NCBI GenBank assembly: GCA_903840165.1
Contig: CAIMEY010000081.1
Span: forward strand, 1-43,792
Direction: 5' to 3'
DNA from: an uncultured Myxococcales bacterium
GTDB lineage: Bacteria; Myxococcota_A; UBA9042
DNA: 43,792 nucleotides
Part shown: in pieces, positions 8,160 to 17,038 of the stretch
Numbering within the stretch: position 1 is the stretch's first letter
Layout of the letters: every line of letters starts with the position of its first letter
Notes under the pieces: model-generated
Databases searched by the model: none
The model's input: the letters and a program-made list of their open reading frames with translations, nothing else
Told to the model about the DNA's origin: nothing
Made by a program: the position numbers and the translations under genes

Positions 8160-9344
8160 CTAGTGCAGCGCGGCCTTGGCAGCCACCCGCTCCAGCTCTC
8201 CTGTGGTTCCTGGCGTGCCGGCGGGTGCCTGGGCGACGTGGCGTTGCAGGTGCACCAGGGAAAGCTGCCAGAATTGCGCGGCAATCGCCGGCTGCGTCGA
8301 CTTGATCAAATCGCCCGCGGCTTCAAGCAGGGCCCCGCGCCGCAGGTCCAGCAGTTCGCCATCGGGCACCACCGTCTCCAACTGGGCCTGCGCTGCCGCA
8401 AAGCCTTGCGCAATCGCGAGGTCGGCTAGACCTTGGGCCGTATTCTGAAACGCCTGCTCGGCCTGTTGCACGGTCGCCGTCATCTTGCCCAGGACGTTGT
8501 CGCACAGGTGGGCGATCAGGGCGGCGCGGGCTCCAGCCATGTCGGTAACAGCTTGTTTTGCCTTCTCAATCACGGCTCGATAGGCCAACAGTCCCTCGGC
8601 GTGCGTGTGCGCGGCCTTGAGGGCCAGCACCTGTTCATCGGCCAGCGGCGAGGGGTCAAGCGGCTCGGTCAGCGCGTGCAAAATCCCAGATAGAATGCCA
8701 ACATGGGGCACAGCCAGTCTTTCGGCGACCAGCAAGGCCGGCAGGCGTTCCTGGGTCGTCGTCGCCCGCAAGGCCTCCCCAAGCTCGCCACCGAAGTCTG
8801 GACGCGCCCCCAACTTGTGACTGATGGCCCGCATGGCCACAGGGGTTTCCAACTCCAGCAGCACGCCGATAACTTCCGCTAGCTGTGCATCGCCTGGCAT
8901 TTCCAGCGCCGTAAACAGCTGATTTCGCGCTTGTTCATCGACTGCAATCACCTGCAGTTGCTGTTCCTGAATCGGTTGGGCAGCAAACGTGAACCGACAC
9001 GCTGCGCAGACCACTGCGACCAGGTCCTGATCGCCCAAAACCTGTTGCAGTTGAGGAGTTTGACACGCGCACGTCGGCTTATACTGCCAGGGTAGGCGTC
9101 CTACCGGCACCAGCCACTGGCCAAGCTTGTCCCGCTGGTCCGCGGCTAGGTCGATGGTCCGCCGCACGGCGTCAGGCCCGACCACGTGCAAGCGCAAAGG
9201 CGAGGGTGTCGCCTGCAAAAACTGCCAGACTTCGCCGGGTTCATGCGTGACGCCTCCTTGGTCGACAAAGGGCTGCACCACGCCGTAAACGTGGCCATAC
9301 AAAAACGGTGCGAAATCATGCATTTTGCCATCCAGCCTCCGCAT
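8160..9344 (-). CDS. Protein of unknown function with CxC...CxxC motif
   Basis: 394 aa, cytoplasmic by appearance (no signal peptide or membrane span). Residues 10-75 (FLYGHVYGVVQPFVDQGGVT, then GEVWQFL) form a beta-rich module that reads like a short conserved domain. It is followed by CAC near residue 95 and CAAC about 20 residues later, a spacing that could hold zinc. The remainder is Ala/Leu/Gln-rich and probably helical, with repeated long helices toward the C-terminus. It lies upstream of the BatA/VWA gene with 82 bases between. ATG 9344 is used; ATG 9323, with GGAGG 12 bases upstream, is possible. Family not recognised. Confidence 0.7.
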   Translation of the reverse strand: MRRLDGKMHDFAPFLYGHVYGVVQPFVDQGGVTHEPGEVWQFLQATPSPLRLHVVGPDAVRRTIDLAADQRDKLGQWLVPVGRLPWQYKPTCACQTPQLQQVLGDQDLVAVVCAACRFTFAAQPIQEQQLQVIAVDEQARNQLFTALEMPGDAQLAEVIGVLLELETPVAMRAISHKLGARPDFGGELGEALRATTTQERLPALLVAERLAVPHVGILSGILHALTEPLDPSPLADEQVLALKAAHTHAEGLLAYRAVIEKAKQAVTDMAGARAALIAHLCDNVLGKMTATVQQAEQAFQNTAQGLADLAIAQGFAAAQAQLETVVPDGELLDLRRGALLEAAGDLIKSTQPAIAAQFWQLSLVHLQRHVAQAPAGTPGTTGELERVAAKAALH

Positions 9345-9527
9345 TGAGCCGTGCGGAGGCCGGCAATTTGGCGGTCGCGGCTGGCTGGGGTCAAGGCCTG
9401 CCCGTCAATTCGTCATTGCGCTAGATTTGCTTAGTAGTTACAGGACTTTGTGTTTCGTCTTGCCGCGCATTGCCGTGGGGCCTGCCATGATTTCTGGCCA
9501 TCGCAGGATGATGCAGCGAGCGTTACC

Positions 9528-10274
9528 ATGACTGAACCAAAGAACTTCAATGAGTTACCGGTGCACCCGCCTCGCAGCCGCCACTACCGCTATTACGATT
9601 TGCTGATGGTGGCCTTTGTGACCGTGCTGCTCTGTTCCAACCTGATCGGACCCGGCAAGTCCTGCGCGGTGCCGTTCGCTGGGTCGACGCTGGTCTTTGG
9701 AGCCGGCAATATCTTCTTTCCAATCAGCTACATCTTTGGCGATGTCCTCACCGAAGTCTACGGCTTTGCCCGGGCGCGCAAGGTGATCTGGGCCGGATTT
9801 GCCGCCATGATCTTCGCGACGTTGATGTCGGTGATTGTTATTGAACTTCCTGTTAATAAAAATGAATCCTACAACGCCATTATTCAGCCTGCGCTGCAGA
9901 CTGTGTTTGGTAACGCTTGGCGCATTGTCGTGGCCTCGATGATCGCCTTCTGGGCCGGGGACTTCGCCAACTCGTGGGTCTTGGCCAGGATGAAGCTTTG
10001 GACAAAGGGGCGATTTCTCTGGACGCGGACGATCGGATCCACCGTCGTTGGCCAAGGTGTCGACAGCGCTCTCTTTTATCCCATTGCTTTTGCTGGTCTT
10101 TGGTCGGGGCAGACCCTGGTCGAAGTGGTCGCCTTCAACTGGCTCTTCAAGGTCGGGGTCGAAGTGGTGATGACGCCTGTGACCTACGCCGTTGTGGCTT
10201 TCTGTAAGCGCGCGGAAGGAGAAGACTTCTTCGATACCGATACCAATTTCACGCCGTTTTCGCTGCGGGATTAG
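9528..10274 (+). CDS. yhhQ: Queuosine precursor transporter (YhhQ/VUT family)
   Basis: Inner-membrane transporter family that imports preQ0/preQ1 for tRNA queuosine synthesis. 248 aa from the ATG at 9528; the open frame extends back to 9450, but that N-terminus is not protein-like. About six hydrophobic segments are visible. Family-typical motifs are SNLIGPGK, FFPISYIFGDVLTEVYGF near residues 65-82 (ISY.FGDVLTEVYG is diagnostic), AFWAGDFANSWVLARMK, and TRTIGSTVVGQGVDSALFYP. The AFNWLFKVGVEVVMTP segment also fits. No preQ1 riboswitch was recognised upstream. It is convergent with the M16 pair, leaving 19 bases between stops. Confidence 0.93.
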   Translation: MTEPKNFNELPVHPPRSRHYRYYDLLMVAFVTVLLCSNLIGPGKSCAVPFAGSTLVFGAGNIFFPISYIFGDVLTEVYGFARARKVIWAGFAAMIFATLMSVIVIELPVNKNESYNAIIQPALQTVFGNAWRIVVASMIAFWAGDFANSWVLARMKLWTKGRFLWTRTIGSTVVGQGVDSALFYPIAFAGLWSGQTLVEVVAFNWLFKVGVEVVMTPVTYAVVAFCKRAEGEDFFDTDTNFTPFSLRD

Positions 10275-10293
10275 GGGCTTTTCACCCCTGGGG

Positions 10294-11856
10294 CTACTTG
10301 CTTGGCAGCGCCCCGCCGTCGGTATCGAGTTGCTGAATTTCCCCTTGCAGCAGGCCTTGTTTGGCGAGGGTCTGCAATTGGGGTAGCACCGTCGCCGCGT
10401 CGCCCACGACCACAATCTGCACCTGCTGCGGTCGGATGTGCGCCAACGCCGCGGCTTGAACTTGGGCCGAATCAATCTTGGCTAGGCGCGCTGGTCGAGT
10501 GGCATATTCGTCTGCAGGTAGGCCGAAATAATCAAGAATTCTAAACGATTCAATCGCACTAGCGAGGTTGGCCCAGCGCGCAGGCAGAGCGCGGATGGCG
10601 CCCTCTTTTTCCCGTTGCAGTTCCTCCGAAGTCGCTGGTCGGGTTTGGATATCCTTCATTTCAAAAAGGATTTCGCTGATAGAAGCCGCCGTTACGTCCG
10701 CACGTACGGAAGCCTGGACCACAAAGAGACTGGCCAACCGCTCGTAATCAAAGCCACCGCCGGCCCCATAGGCATAGCCGTGCTTTTCGCGAATGTTCAT
10801 GTTGATTCGCGAGGCAAAGCCGGAGGCCAGCACGCTCGATAGGACCGAAGTAGCGTCAAAATCAGGCGATTTTCGCGCCGGGCCGCTATGGGCCACCAGC
10901 ACCATGCTTTGCGCAGCGCCCGGCACATTGACGAAAAACAACTGGCCTTTGCGGGGTTTTGCCGCCCCAACGTCGCTGCTTGCGGCTACCGTGCCTTTCC
11001 ACGTGGAAAAGTTCTGAAATGCGCGCAGCAATTTGGGTTCCAACGTTTGGCGGTCGATGGCACCAGCAACGTAGAGCCGGGCACCGCCTGGCACAATCTG
11101 CTTACTAATCAAGGGTTGGCAGGCATCCACCTTGAGCTTGGCGTAGCTCGCCTCGGTGCTCACCTGCCCGTAGGCGTGCTCAGGACCCCAAAAGACGCTG
11201 CTCGCGATGCGTTTGCCCACGGCGCCAGGACTGCCTCGTTGCGCCTGTAACGCCGCTTTTCTTTTGGCAATAAGCCGATCAAACTCGTCTTGGCGCAGGC
11301 CCGGCTGCGTCATGGCGTCGGCCAGCAAATCCAGGGTCCGGTCCAGGTGCTCTTGGAGGGTCGAGGCGCGAAAGCCCATCTCCTCGCTACTGGTCCAACT
11401 CGTTATACTTGCAGCAATATCTGCCAGCGCCTCAGACCAAGCGATCTTGTCCAAAGCCTTGGTGCCATCGGTTGCGAGGTCGATGCACGCCGCCGTTTGG
11501 CCCTGCAAGCCCGGAGGATCCAGTCGATTGCCGCCCGGAAACACAAAACTCAGTGTCACAACGGGTAGTTGTGGCCGAGTCAGCAGCACGACTTCCAGGC
11601 CCACAGGCAGGGTCCAACGCTGGGGCTGCGGCGGTTGAACCACCGTCTCGGGCCCTGCTGCCGGCTGCTTGTCCCGCCACGTTTCATCTATCATTTTGAT
11701 GGGTTGGGTGGGGGCCGCCTTGGCCGCAGGCTTGGCCGCCCAGGCGCTGGGGATCCCCGCTAGAACGGGCGTCAAGGTCAGGCTTAGCCACGCAATTACG
11801 CGGCTGTGACGGGCGAAAGTCTTTTGATTCGTCAGTGTTGGGCGAAGGGACTGCAT
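10294..11856 (-). CDS. M16 peptidase-like protein, non-catalytic subunit
   Basis: 520 aa exported protein: a signal peptide (VIAWLSLTLTPVLAGIPSAWA, cleavage near residue 40) with the ATG at 11856 preceded by GGAG six bases upstream. Two M16 half-domains are recognisable (LPVGLEVVLLTRPQLPVVTL; GGARLYVAGAI; INMNIREKHGYAYGAGG, a typical C-terminal-half R/Y motif). The zinc motif HxxEH expected about 30 residues after the first strand is missing; the equivalent segment reads TAACIDLATDG. It therefore should not hydrolyse peptides itself. It lies 33 bases after the catalytic M16 gene, as in the two-subunit bacterial M16B enzymes, where the second subunit completes the chamber. Confidence 0.9.
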   Translation of the reverse strand: MQSLRPTLTNQKTFARHSRVIAWLSLTLTPVLAGIPSAWAAKPAAKAAPTQPIKMIDETWRDKQPAAGPETVVQPPQPQRWTLPVGLEVVLLTRPQLPVVTLSFVFPGGNRLDPPGLQGQTAACIDLATDGTKALDKIAWSEALADIAASITSWTSSEEMGFRASTLQEHLDRTLDLLADAMTQPGLRQDEFDRLIAKRKAALQAQRGSPGAVGKRIASSVFWGPEHAYGQVSTEASYAKLKVDACQPLISKQIVPGGARLYVAGAIDRQTLEPKLLRAFQNFSTWKGTVAASSDVGAAKPRKGQLFFVNVPGAAQSMVLVAHSGPARKSPDFDATSVLSSVLASGFASRINMNIREKHGYAYGAGGGFDYERLASLFVVQASVRADVTAASISEILFEMKDIQTRPATSEELQREKEGAIRALPARWANLASAIESFRILDYFGLPADEYATRPARLAKIDSAQVQAAALAHIRPQQVQIVVVGDAATVLPQLQTLAKQGLLQGEIQQLDTDGGALPSK

Positions 11857-11889
11857 CGCGAACTCCGGGGCTGGCAGCGGCCTGTGGCG

Positions 11890-13443
11890 CTACTTAGATT
11901 TTTCGCTTGATTTCTGAGCAGTTGGCGCTGCGGTGCCCCGAGCTGCGCTGCTCGGAGCTGCAGGGCTCGGAGCTGCAGTGCCGGGCGTTATCGTGTTCGC
12001 GGGTTCCGTGACCACTACGACGCGGGCCTGCTCGGTCAGCCACTGCTTGGCCACCGCCTGCAAATTGGTTGCAGCCTTGCGATATCGTTGCAGATCCCAG
12101 GCAAGGCGATCGGGGTCGCCCAGCAAATGCACGTAGGTTTGCAGGGTGTCGGCACGCGCCATAAGCCCTTCCAATTCCCAGACATAGGACGACTCGATGC
12201 TCGCCAAGGCGCGACCAATCTCGCGCGTGTCCAGTTCTTGGGCCCGTACGCGAGCGATTTCCTCGAGCACGGCCGCTTGCACGGCGGCCAAGTCTACCCC
12301 AGGCTTGAGGTCAACAACAACATGAAAAATAGAGGATTTTTGCTGCTGTTGCTGGTAGACGCTCACCGTTTGCGCCCACTGTTTGTCGTGGACCAAGCGC
12401 TTGTAGAGCCGTCCCGTCCCCGGGTGTCCCAGCACGTGCGCAATCAGGTCTAACTCTGCATCACCATTAGCAAAATCTGCGGGCGTGTGCCAAGCTAGGT
12501 GGACGCGCGGCAGGCGAGCCAACGGGTCCTGAACCGTCATCACCACCGGGGCCGCTATCACCGGCATCGGCGTGGTCAATCGCCCTGGGGCAGCTACCTT
12601 CGGCAGCGAACCAAACCACTTGTCAATCAAGCCCTTGGCCGTGGCCACATCAAAGTCACCCGCCAGGCACAAGGTCGCATTGCTCGGGACGTACCATTGA
12701 CGGAAGAAAGCCTGTACATCCGCAAGACTAGCCGCCTCCAGATCCTCATGCCGGCCGATTGTCAGATAGCGATACGGATGACCTTGAGGGTACAAGGCAG
12801 CGGCCAGGGCGAAACGCTCTTTGCCATAGGGCACGTTATCGTAGCGTTGGCGTCGCTCGTTGCGCACCACTTCTCGTTGATTATCTAGGGATTTTTGGCT
12901 TAGCAGGTCGAGCAACCAGCCCATCCGGTCCGATTCCAGCCACAATGCCGTTTCCATTTGATTGGCGGGGACTTGCTCGTAGTAGTTGGTGCGGTCGGTA
13001 TTGGTCGTGCCATTGACTTCGCTGGCACCGATCTCACGCAAGACCTCAAAATGCTTGTCTTCTCCCGTGTGCTTGCTGCCCTGGAACATCATGTGTTCAA
13101 AAAGGTGGGCAAAACCAGAGCGCCCCGGCACTTCATCGCCCGACCCGACGTGATACCAGACATTGACGGCCACCAAAGGTTGGGTGCGATCGGCAATCAG
13201 CAACACGTCCAAACCATTGGGGAGTTGGTAGCGGACATGGGGCACACTCGGACCAGCTTGGGCGGGTGTCGGCTCCGGCAACGCAAGGCCATCTCTCTTT
13301 TCCACGGGTGCAGGCCGTGACAGAGCGGGCCCTTTGGCCTCCGGCGTGTGAGGCATCATCGGCTTGGCCATGGCCCAAGGGGCGCAGGCGAGGGCCGCGA
13401 CCATCCCCAGAAAACGTGAAAGAATTCGAGTTGTTCTTCGCAC
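11890..13443 (-). CDS. M16 zinc metallopeptidase, catalytic subunit
   Basis: Periplasmic zinc peptidase of the pitrilysin/processing-peptidase family. I choose the GTG at 13443 (SD GGAG nine bases upstream), which gives a clean signal peptide RRTTRILSRFLGMVAALACA ending at AMA; the GTG at 13491 gives an N-terminus that is not signal-like. 517 aa. HLFEH (residues 113-117) is the inverted zinc motif HxxEH with catalytic Glu116; the third ligand should be Glu191 or Glu196 in REVVRNE. The second half holds RLPRVHLAWHTPA and GTGRLYKRLV. The C-terminal ~40 residues are a Pro/Ala/Ser-rich low-complexity tail. Paired with the non-catalytic M16 protein downstream. Confidence 0.93.
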   Translation of the reverse strand: MRRTTRILSRFLGMVAALACAPWAMAKPMMPHTPEAKGPALSRPAPVEKRDGLALPEPTPAQAGPSVPHVRYQLPNGLDVLLIADRTQPLVAVNVWYHVGSGDEVPGRSGFAHLFEHMMFQGSKHTGEDKHFEVLREIGASEVNGTTNTDRTNYYEQVPANQMETALWLESDRMGWLLDLLSQKSLDNQREVVRNERRQRYDNVPYGKERFALAAALYPQGHPYRYLTIGRHEDLEAASLADVQAFFRQWYVPSNATLCLAGDFDVATAKGLIDKWFGSLPKVAAPGRLTTPMPVIAAPVVMTVQDPLARLPRVHLAWHTPADFANGDAELDLIAHVLGHPGTGRLYKRLVHDKQWAQTVSVYQQQQQKSSIFHVVVDLKPGVDLAAVQAAVLEEIARVRAQELDTREIGRALASIESSYVWELEGLMARADTLQTYVHLLGDPDRLAWDLQRYRKAATNLQAVAKQWLTEQARVVVVTEPANTITPGTAAPSPAAPSSAARGTAAPTAQKSSEKSK

Positions 13444-13548
13444 GATCGGCAGCTCCAACCCCGGTGTCCCTAGGGCGATCGACGCGTGCACCGCCCCTTT
13501 GCCCTAGGCGAGGTTGGCGATGACGCTGGTCGGAAAAAATCTTAAGAA

Positions 13549-14085
13549 TTACGGCTTCTTGATCGGCGTGGCCGGCGACTCAGGCGCACCGTCGCCTTGG
13601 GCATCATCATTGGGCACCAGGCCGTGCTTCTTGAGCGCTTGGGGCAGCCGAGTCTGCAGCAACTTGGAAGTGCGCTCCATGGATTCAGCTGAAATATCCG
13701 GCAGATCCTTCATTAGCTTGCGGCCGACCGGTGTTCGGTAGAAGGCGCCAATCTGCTTGATTTCGTCGACGGTAAAGCGCTTTCCATAGATGTCCGCAGT
13801 CATGTTCAGGACTTCATTGTACGGCATGATGTCGATGATGGCGTCATGCATCCGCTTGTCGAAGTCCGCCGGCAGATTTTCGTTGCCTTGACCGATGCTC
13901 GAACGAATCGCCTGCGTCAGCTTCACAAGCATCAAATCATAGGATTCCTGAGGCATAATCGCCTGCATCAGCTCAATGGTCGCCTTTCTTTCCGCCTCAC
14001 CCGCGCGCGCCAGCAGGGGCAGGGCCAGGGAGGCAATCAAGGCCAAAACGCCAATAATTAGGATCGGTTTACGCCAGTTTCGCAT
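13549..14085 (-). CDS. DUF2059 domain exported protein
   Basis: 178 aa from the ATG at 14085, preceded by AGGAG. The longer open frame back to 14259 adds an unlikely N-terminus. A signal peptide or N-terminal anchor (RKPILIIGVLALIASLALPL, then LARAGE) leads into a helical DUF2059 domain, recognised by the motif RFTVDEIKQIGAFYRTPVGR with the TPxGR core near residue 120. The C-terminus is a short acidic Pro-rich tail. Members are small periplasmic proteins of unknown role. 58 bases separate this gene from the end of the Cys-rich gene upstream. TAA stop, one of only two in the window. Confidence 0.85.
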   Translation of the reverse strand: MRNWRKPILIIGVLALIASLALPLLARAGEAERKATIELMQAIMPQESYDLMLVKLTQAIRSSIGQGNENLPADFDKRMHDAIIDIMPYNEVLNMTADIYGKRFTVDEIKQIGAFYRTPVGRKLMKDLPDISAESMERTSKLLQTRLPQALKKHGLVPNDDAQGDGAPESPATPIKKP

Positions 14086-14144
14086 CGGAAGGACTCTCCT
14101 GCGCACCCAGGCGCAATGACGGTGAACACGTGCCATATGTCCGG

Positions 14145-16949
14145 CTAGAAGGATAGACAGAACTGAAAGATGTAGCATTTCACGCAGATGCCATTGCATC
14201 CAGGGCACTGGTAGCCCGGCGGCGCGCTCGAGGCGACGCATTTGCCACTGCCGGAGCAAGTGCCTGGAACCTGAACACTACTGCATAGATCGGCATCGTA
14301 GCTGGCTTGGCACGTGACGCCGGGCGTCGATAGACACACGCCGCCGTTGCAGGTGCCGGTCGGACATTCCCCTGAGGCCGCGGCGCAGCTGCTGCCACTG
14401 GTGGCGGCATGAGTGCAAGTGCCGAACTTGTCGCAGGAATCCTGGGTACAAGGATTGCCGTCGTTGCAGTCCTTGAAGGCCTTGCCCTGGCAACTACCGG
14501 CGACGCAGGCGTCATTGGACGTGCAAGCATTGCCGTCATCGCAGACGTTGTTGTTGTTGACGGACTTGCAACTGCCCGACTGACATACGCCGTCGGCGCA
14601 GGGATTATTGTCCTTATTGTCACAGGGTTGGCCGTTGGCGATGGAAGGGTGAGCGCAACTGCCATTGGCGCAAGCGTCGGTGGTGCAGACGTTGCCGTCG
14701 TCGCCGCAGGGCGCAGTGTTGTTGGTGTGCGTGCAGTTGCTGTCGCAGCCATCGGTGGTGCAGGGGTTGCCGTCATCGCAGTTCTTGCTGGCGGTGCCGA
14801 CGCACTTGCTGTTGGAGCATACGTCATTGGATGTGCAGGCATTTCCGTCGTCGCAGAACCCTAAGGCCGGTGAGTGCACGCAGCCTACGTTGTTCTGGCA
14901 CTGGTCGTTGGTGCAGTCGTTCTTGTCGTCGCAATTGAGCATGTTGATGCCCGTGCAGCTGCCGTCCTTGCAGAAGTCCGTTGTTGTGCAGGGATTTTTG
15001 TCATCGCACGGGGCCGACGATTGCAAATGCTTGCACAAGCCGCCTTGGCACGTGTCCTGTGTACACGGATTGAGGTCGTCTTGGCAGACCGGTCCGTCCT
15101 TGGGCGGGTGGCCGCAGCTTCCGTCGACATCGCATACGTCCGCCGTGCACGGGTTGTTGTCATCTGCACAGGCAAGTCCCTGTTGAGGCGAGTGTTTGCA
15201 GGCACCGCCGACGCAGACATCCTTGGTGCAAAACAGGCCGTCATCGAGGCATGGCGCATTATTGGCGGCTGCCGGGTGGCTGCATTTGCCGATGAGGCAG
15301 ACGTCCTGCGTGCAAGGGTCTCCATCTTCGAGGCAGCTCTTGTCCGCGCCGAGCGGTTGGTGGGTACAGCCGCCGCCATCGCATAAATCCGCTGTACATT
15401 CATTGCCATCTTCGGCGCATGGCACGGTAAATGCGACTGGCGGGTGTTTGCACTTGCCGCCTGCGCAACTGTCCGATGTGCAGGGATTTCCATCGTCGGC
15501 ACAAGGAGTTGTGTCCATCACGGGCAAGTGCTTGCAGGTGCCCGTCTGGCAGACGTCCTGCGTGCAGGGATCACCGTCCTCGAGGCAGGCTCCGCCCTCG
15601 GCCGTCGGTGGATGCTGGCACTTTCCGCCCATGCACACGTCCTGCGTGCACGCATTGCCGTCGTCGATGCAGCCACCGTCCTGCGGCGTGTGGATGCAGC
15701 CGCCGAGGGCATCGCAGCCGTCGAGCGTGCACGGATCGCCGTCGTCGCAGCCCAGCGGACTGCCGCCGGTGCAGGTGCCCTGGCTGCATTTATCCTGTTG
15801 GGTACAGCTGTTGCCGTCGTCGCAGGCGGGCCCGGTGACCGGTGCGTGAATGCAGCCGCCTCCCGCGTTGCAGGAATCCTGGGTGCAGGGATTGCCGTCT
15901 TCGCAACTGGTGACGTTGTCGGTGACGCCGTCGCAATCGTCGTCTAAACCATTGCATTGTTCTACGGTTGGCGTTGGCGCGTCGCACATCGGTACCCCGC
16001 CGACGCAGGCCGTGAGCACGCCAGGGCACTTGCCAAAACTGTTTGTGTTGAAGCACTTGGCGGTGATATCGAAGTCGTCGGTCTTGCCATTGCAGTCGTC
16101 GTCGATGCCGTTGCATTCCTCCAGCGCTGGTAGGGCGGCACTGCAGTCGCTTAGGCCACCGGCAGCGCATTGTCGCGTACCTTGGCATGTTCCATAGAGA
16201 TTCTTCTTGGCGCAGTGGGTACTCGCGCTTTTGGCAATGGCCGAGGGACTGCAACTGCAAACGCCGCCCGTGGGCTGGCACTGTTTGGCCGATGCACCGG
16301 TGTCGGGATCGGCGACGTCATTGCAGGTGAAGTTGTTCGGGCAGGCCGCCTTGCCCGGTCCGCAGCCGGCCCCGCAGAAGCTGCCATCCTGGCTGAACTT
16401 AATGCAAAGATTGCCGATTTCGCCGGCCTGATTGCAGTCGCCATTGCTCTGGCAGGGATCGCAAAGCTCACCAAATCCGGGCAAGCATAGGTACAGGACG
16501 TCGCCGTTGCCCGCTATTTTGGCCTTGCAGGAAAAGCCAACGGGACAGTCATTTTCGCATTGCTTTGTGCAGACTTGGCCACTCGCAGAGGGGACGCAGA
16601 GTTGGCTGTCGCAGTCCTCGTTCTTTTCACACGCTGCGCCAAAAGTGCCGGGGGCAATGCTGGGCACATCGCTACCTAGGTCGGTTGCGCTGTTATCGCT
16701 CAGGGTGAGGTCGCTGCCGCCGTTGTTGACCAAATCGAGCCCGCCGACCCCGGAAGTGTCGAAATCGACGGATATTTCAGAATTGGCCGCATTGGCATCG
16801 GCGTCGCTGCTGCTGCTTTGACTGCCCGTGGGCGAGTTGCTTGAGCAGGACAATGTCCAAGCCGCCAAGACCAACAACAGCGTCGTTGCACTGCGACAAG
16901 CAATGGAAAAGCGGTGACAAATCTTAATAAATTCACGACGGCGGCGCAT
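14145..16949 (-). CDS. Giant Cys-rich repeat protein, putative lipoprotein
   Basis: 934 aa from the ATG at 16949 with GGGAG seven bases upstream; the frame remains open back to 17351 only because it runs over the mlaE-like gene. The N-terminus is basic plus hydrophobic (ATTLLLVLAAWTLSC) and ends in a possible but atypical lipobox Cys (Leu is at -2, not -3), then a Ser/Asp/Asn-rich linker. Two MopE-type units (CNGIDDDCNGKTDD and CNGLDDDCDGVTDN) sit near residues 250-310. From there to the end run over 20 repeats of DDGNPCTxDxCxxGxCxH. The final residues are still Cys-rich, with no membrane anchor or sorting tail. Probably extracellular, disulfide-bonded. Relative of the protein at 2-1942 but without its anchor-L domain. 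Confidence 0.88.
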   Translation of the reverse strand: MRRRREFIKICHRFSIACRSATTLLLVLAAWTLSCSSNSPTGSQSSSSDADANAANSEISVDFDTSGVGGLDLVNNGGSDLTLSDNSATDLGSDVPSIAPGTFGAACEKNEDCDSQLCVPSASGQVCTKQCENDCPVGFSCKAKIAGNGDVLYLCLPGFGELCDPCQSNGDCNQAGEIGNLCIKFSQDGSFCGAGCGPGKAACPNNFTCNDVADPDTGASAKQCQPTGGVCSCSPSAIAKSASTHCAKKNLYGTCQGTRQCAAGGLSDCSAALPALEECNGIDDDCNGKTDDFDITAKCFNTNSFGKCPGVLTACVGGVPMCDAPTPTVEQCNGLDDDCDGVTDNVTSCEDGNPCTQDSCNAGGGCIHAPVTGPACDDGNSCTQQDKCSQGTCTGGSPLGCDDGDPCTLDGCDALGGCIHTPQDGGCIDDGNACTQDVCMGGKCQHPPTAEGGACLEDGDPCTQDVCQTGTCKHLPVMDTTPCADDGNPCTSDSCAGGKCKHPPVAFTVPCAEDGNECTADLCDGGGCTHQPLGADKSCLEDGDPCTQDVCLIGKCSHPAAANNAPCLDDGLFCTKDVCVGGACKHSPQQGLACADDNNPCTADVCDVDGSCGHPPKDGPVCQDDLNPCTQDTCQGGLCKHLQSSAPCDDKNPCTTTDFCKDGSCTGINMLNCDDKNDCTNDQCQNNVGCVHSPALGFCDDGNACTSNDVCSNSKCVGTASKNCDDGNPCTTDGCDSNCTHTNNTAPCGDDGNVCTTDACANGSCAHPSIANGQPCDNKDNNPCADGVCQSGSCKSVNNNNVCDDGNACTSNDACVAGSCQGKAFKDCNDGNPCTQDSCDKFGTCTHAATSGSSCAAASGECPTGTCNGGVCLSTPGVTCQASYDADLCSSVQVPGTCSGSGKCVASSAPPGYQCPGCNGICVKCYIFQFCLSF

Positions 16950-17038
16950 CGGCAGCTCCCCGATCACGCTTGGGACGAGCAGCCATTGCGCGAGGCTGCC
17001 AGGGGCCAGGAACAACAACAAGCGGGCCCGTGCGATCG

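Noticed and set aside
10273..10293. AGGGG...CCCCT and CCCCTGGGG between the yhhQ and M16 stops
   Set aside because: Short stems with no T-tract; could be a weak bidirectional terminator but GC-rich chance pairing is as likely.
14409..15947. Several long open frames opposite the Cys-rich gene
   Set aside because: They are shadows: the repeated DGNxCT codons leave few stops on the other strand. The predicted proteins are repetitive, have no ribosome-binding site and no recognised domain.
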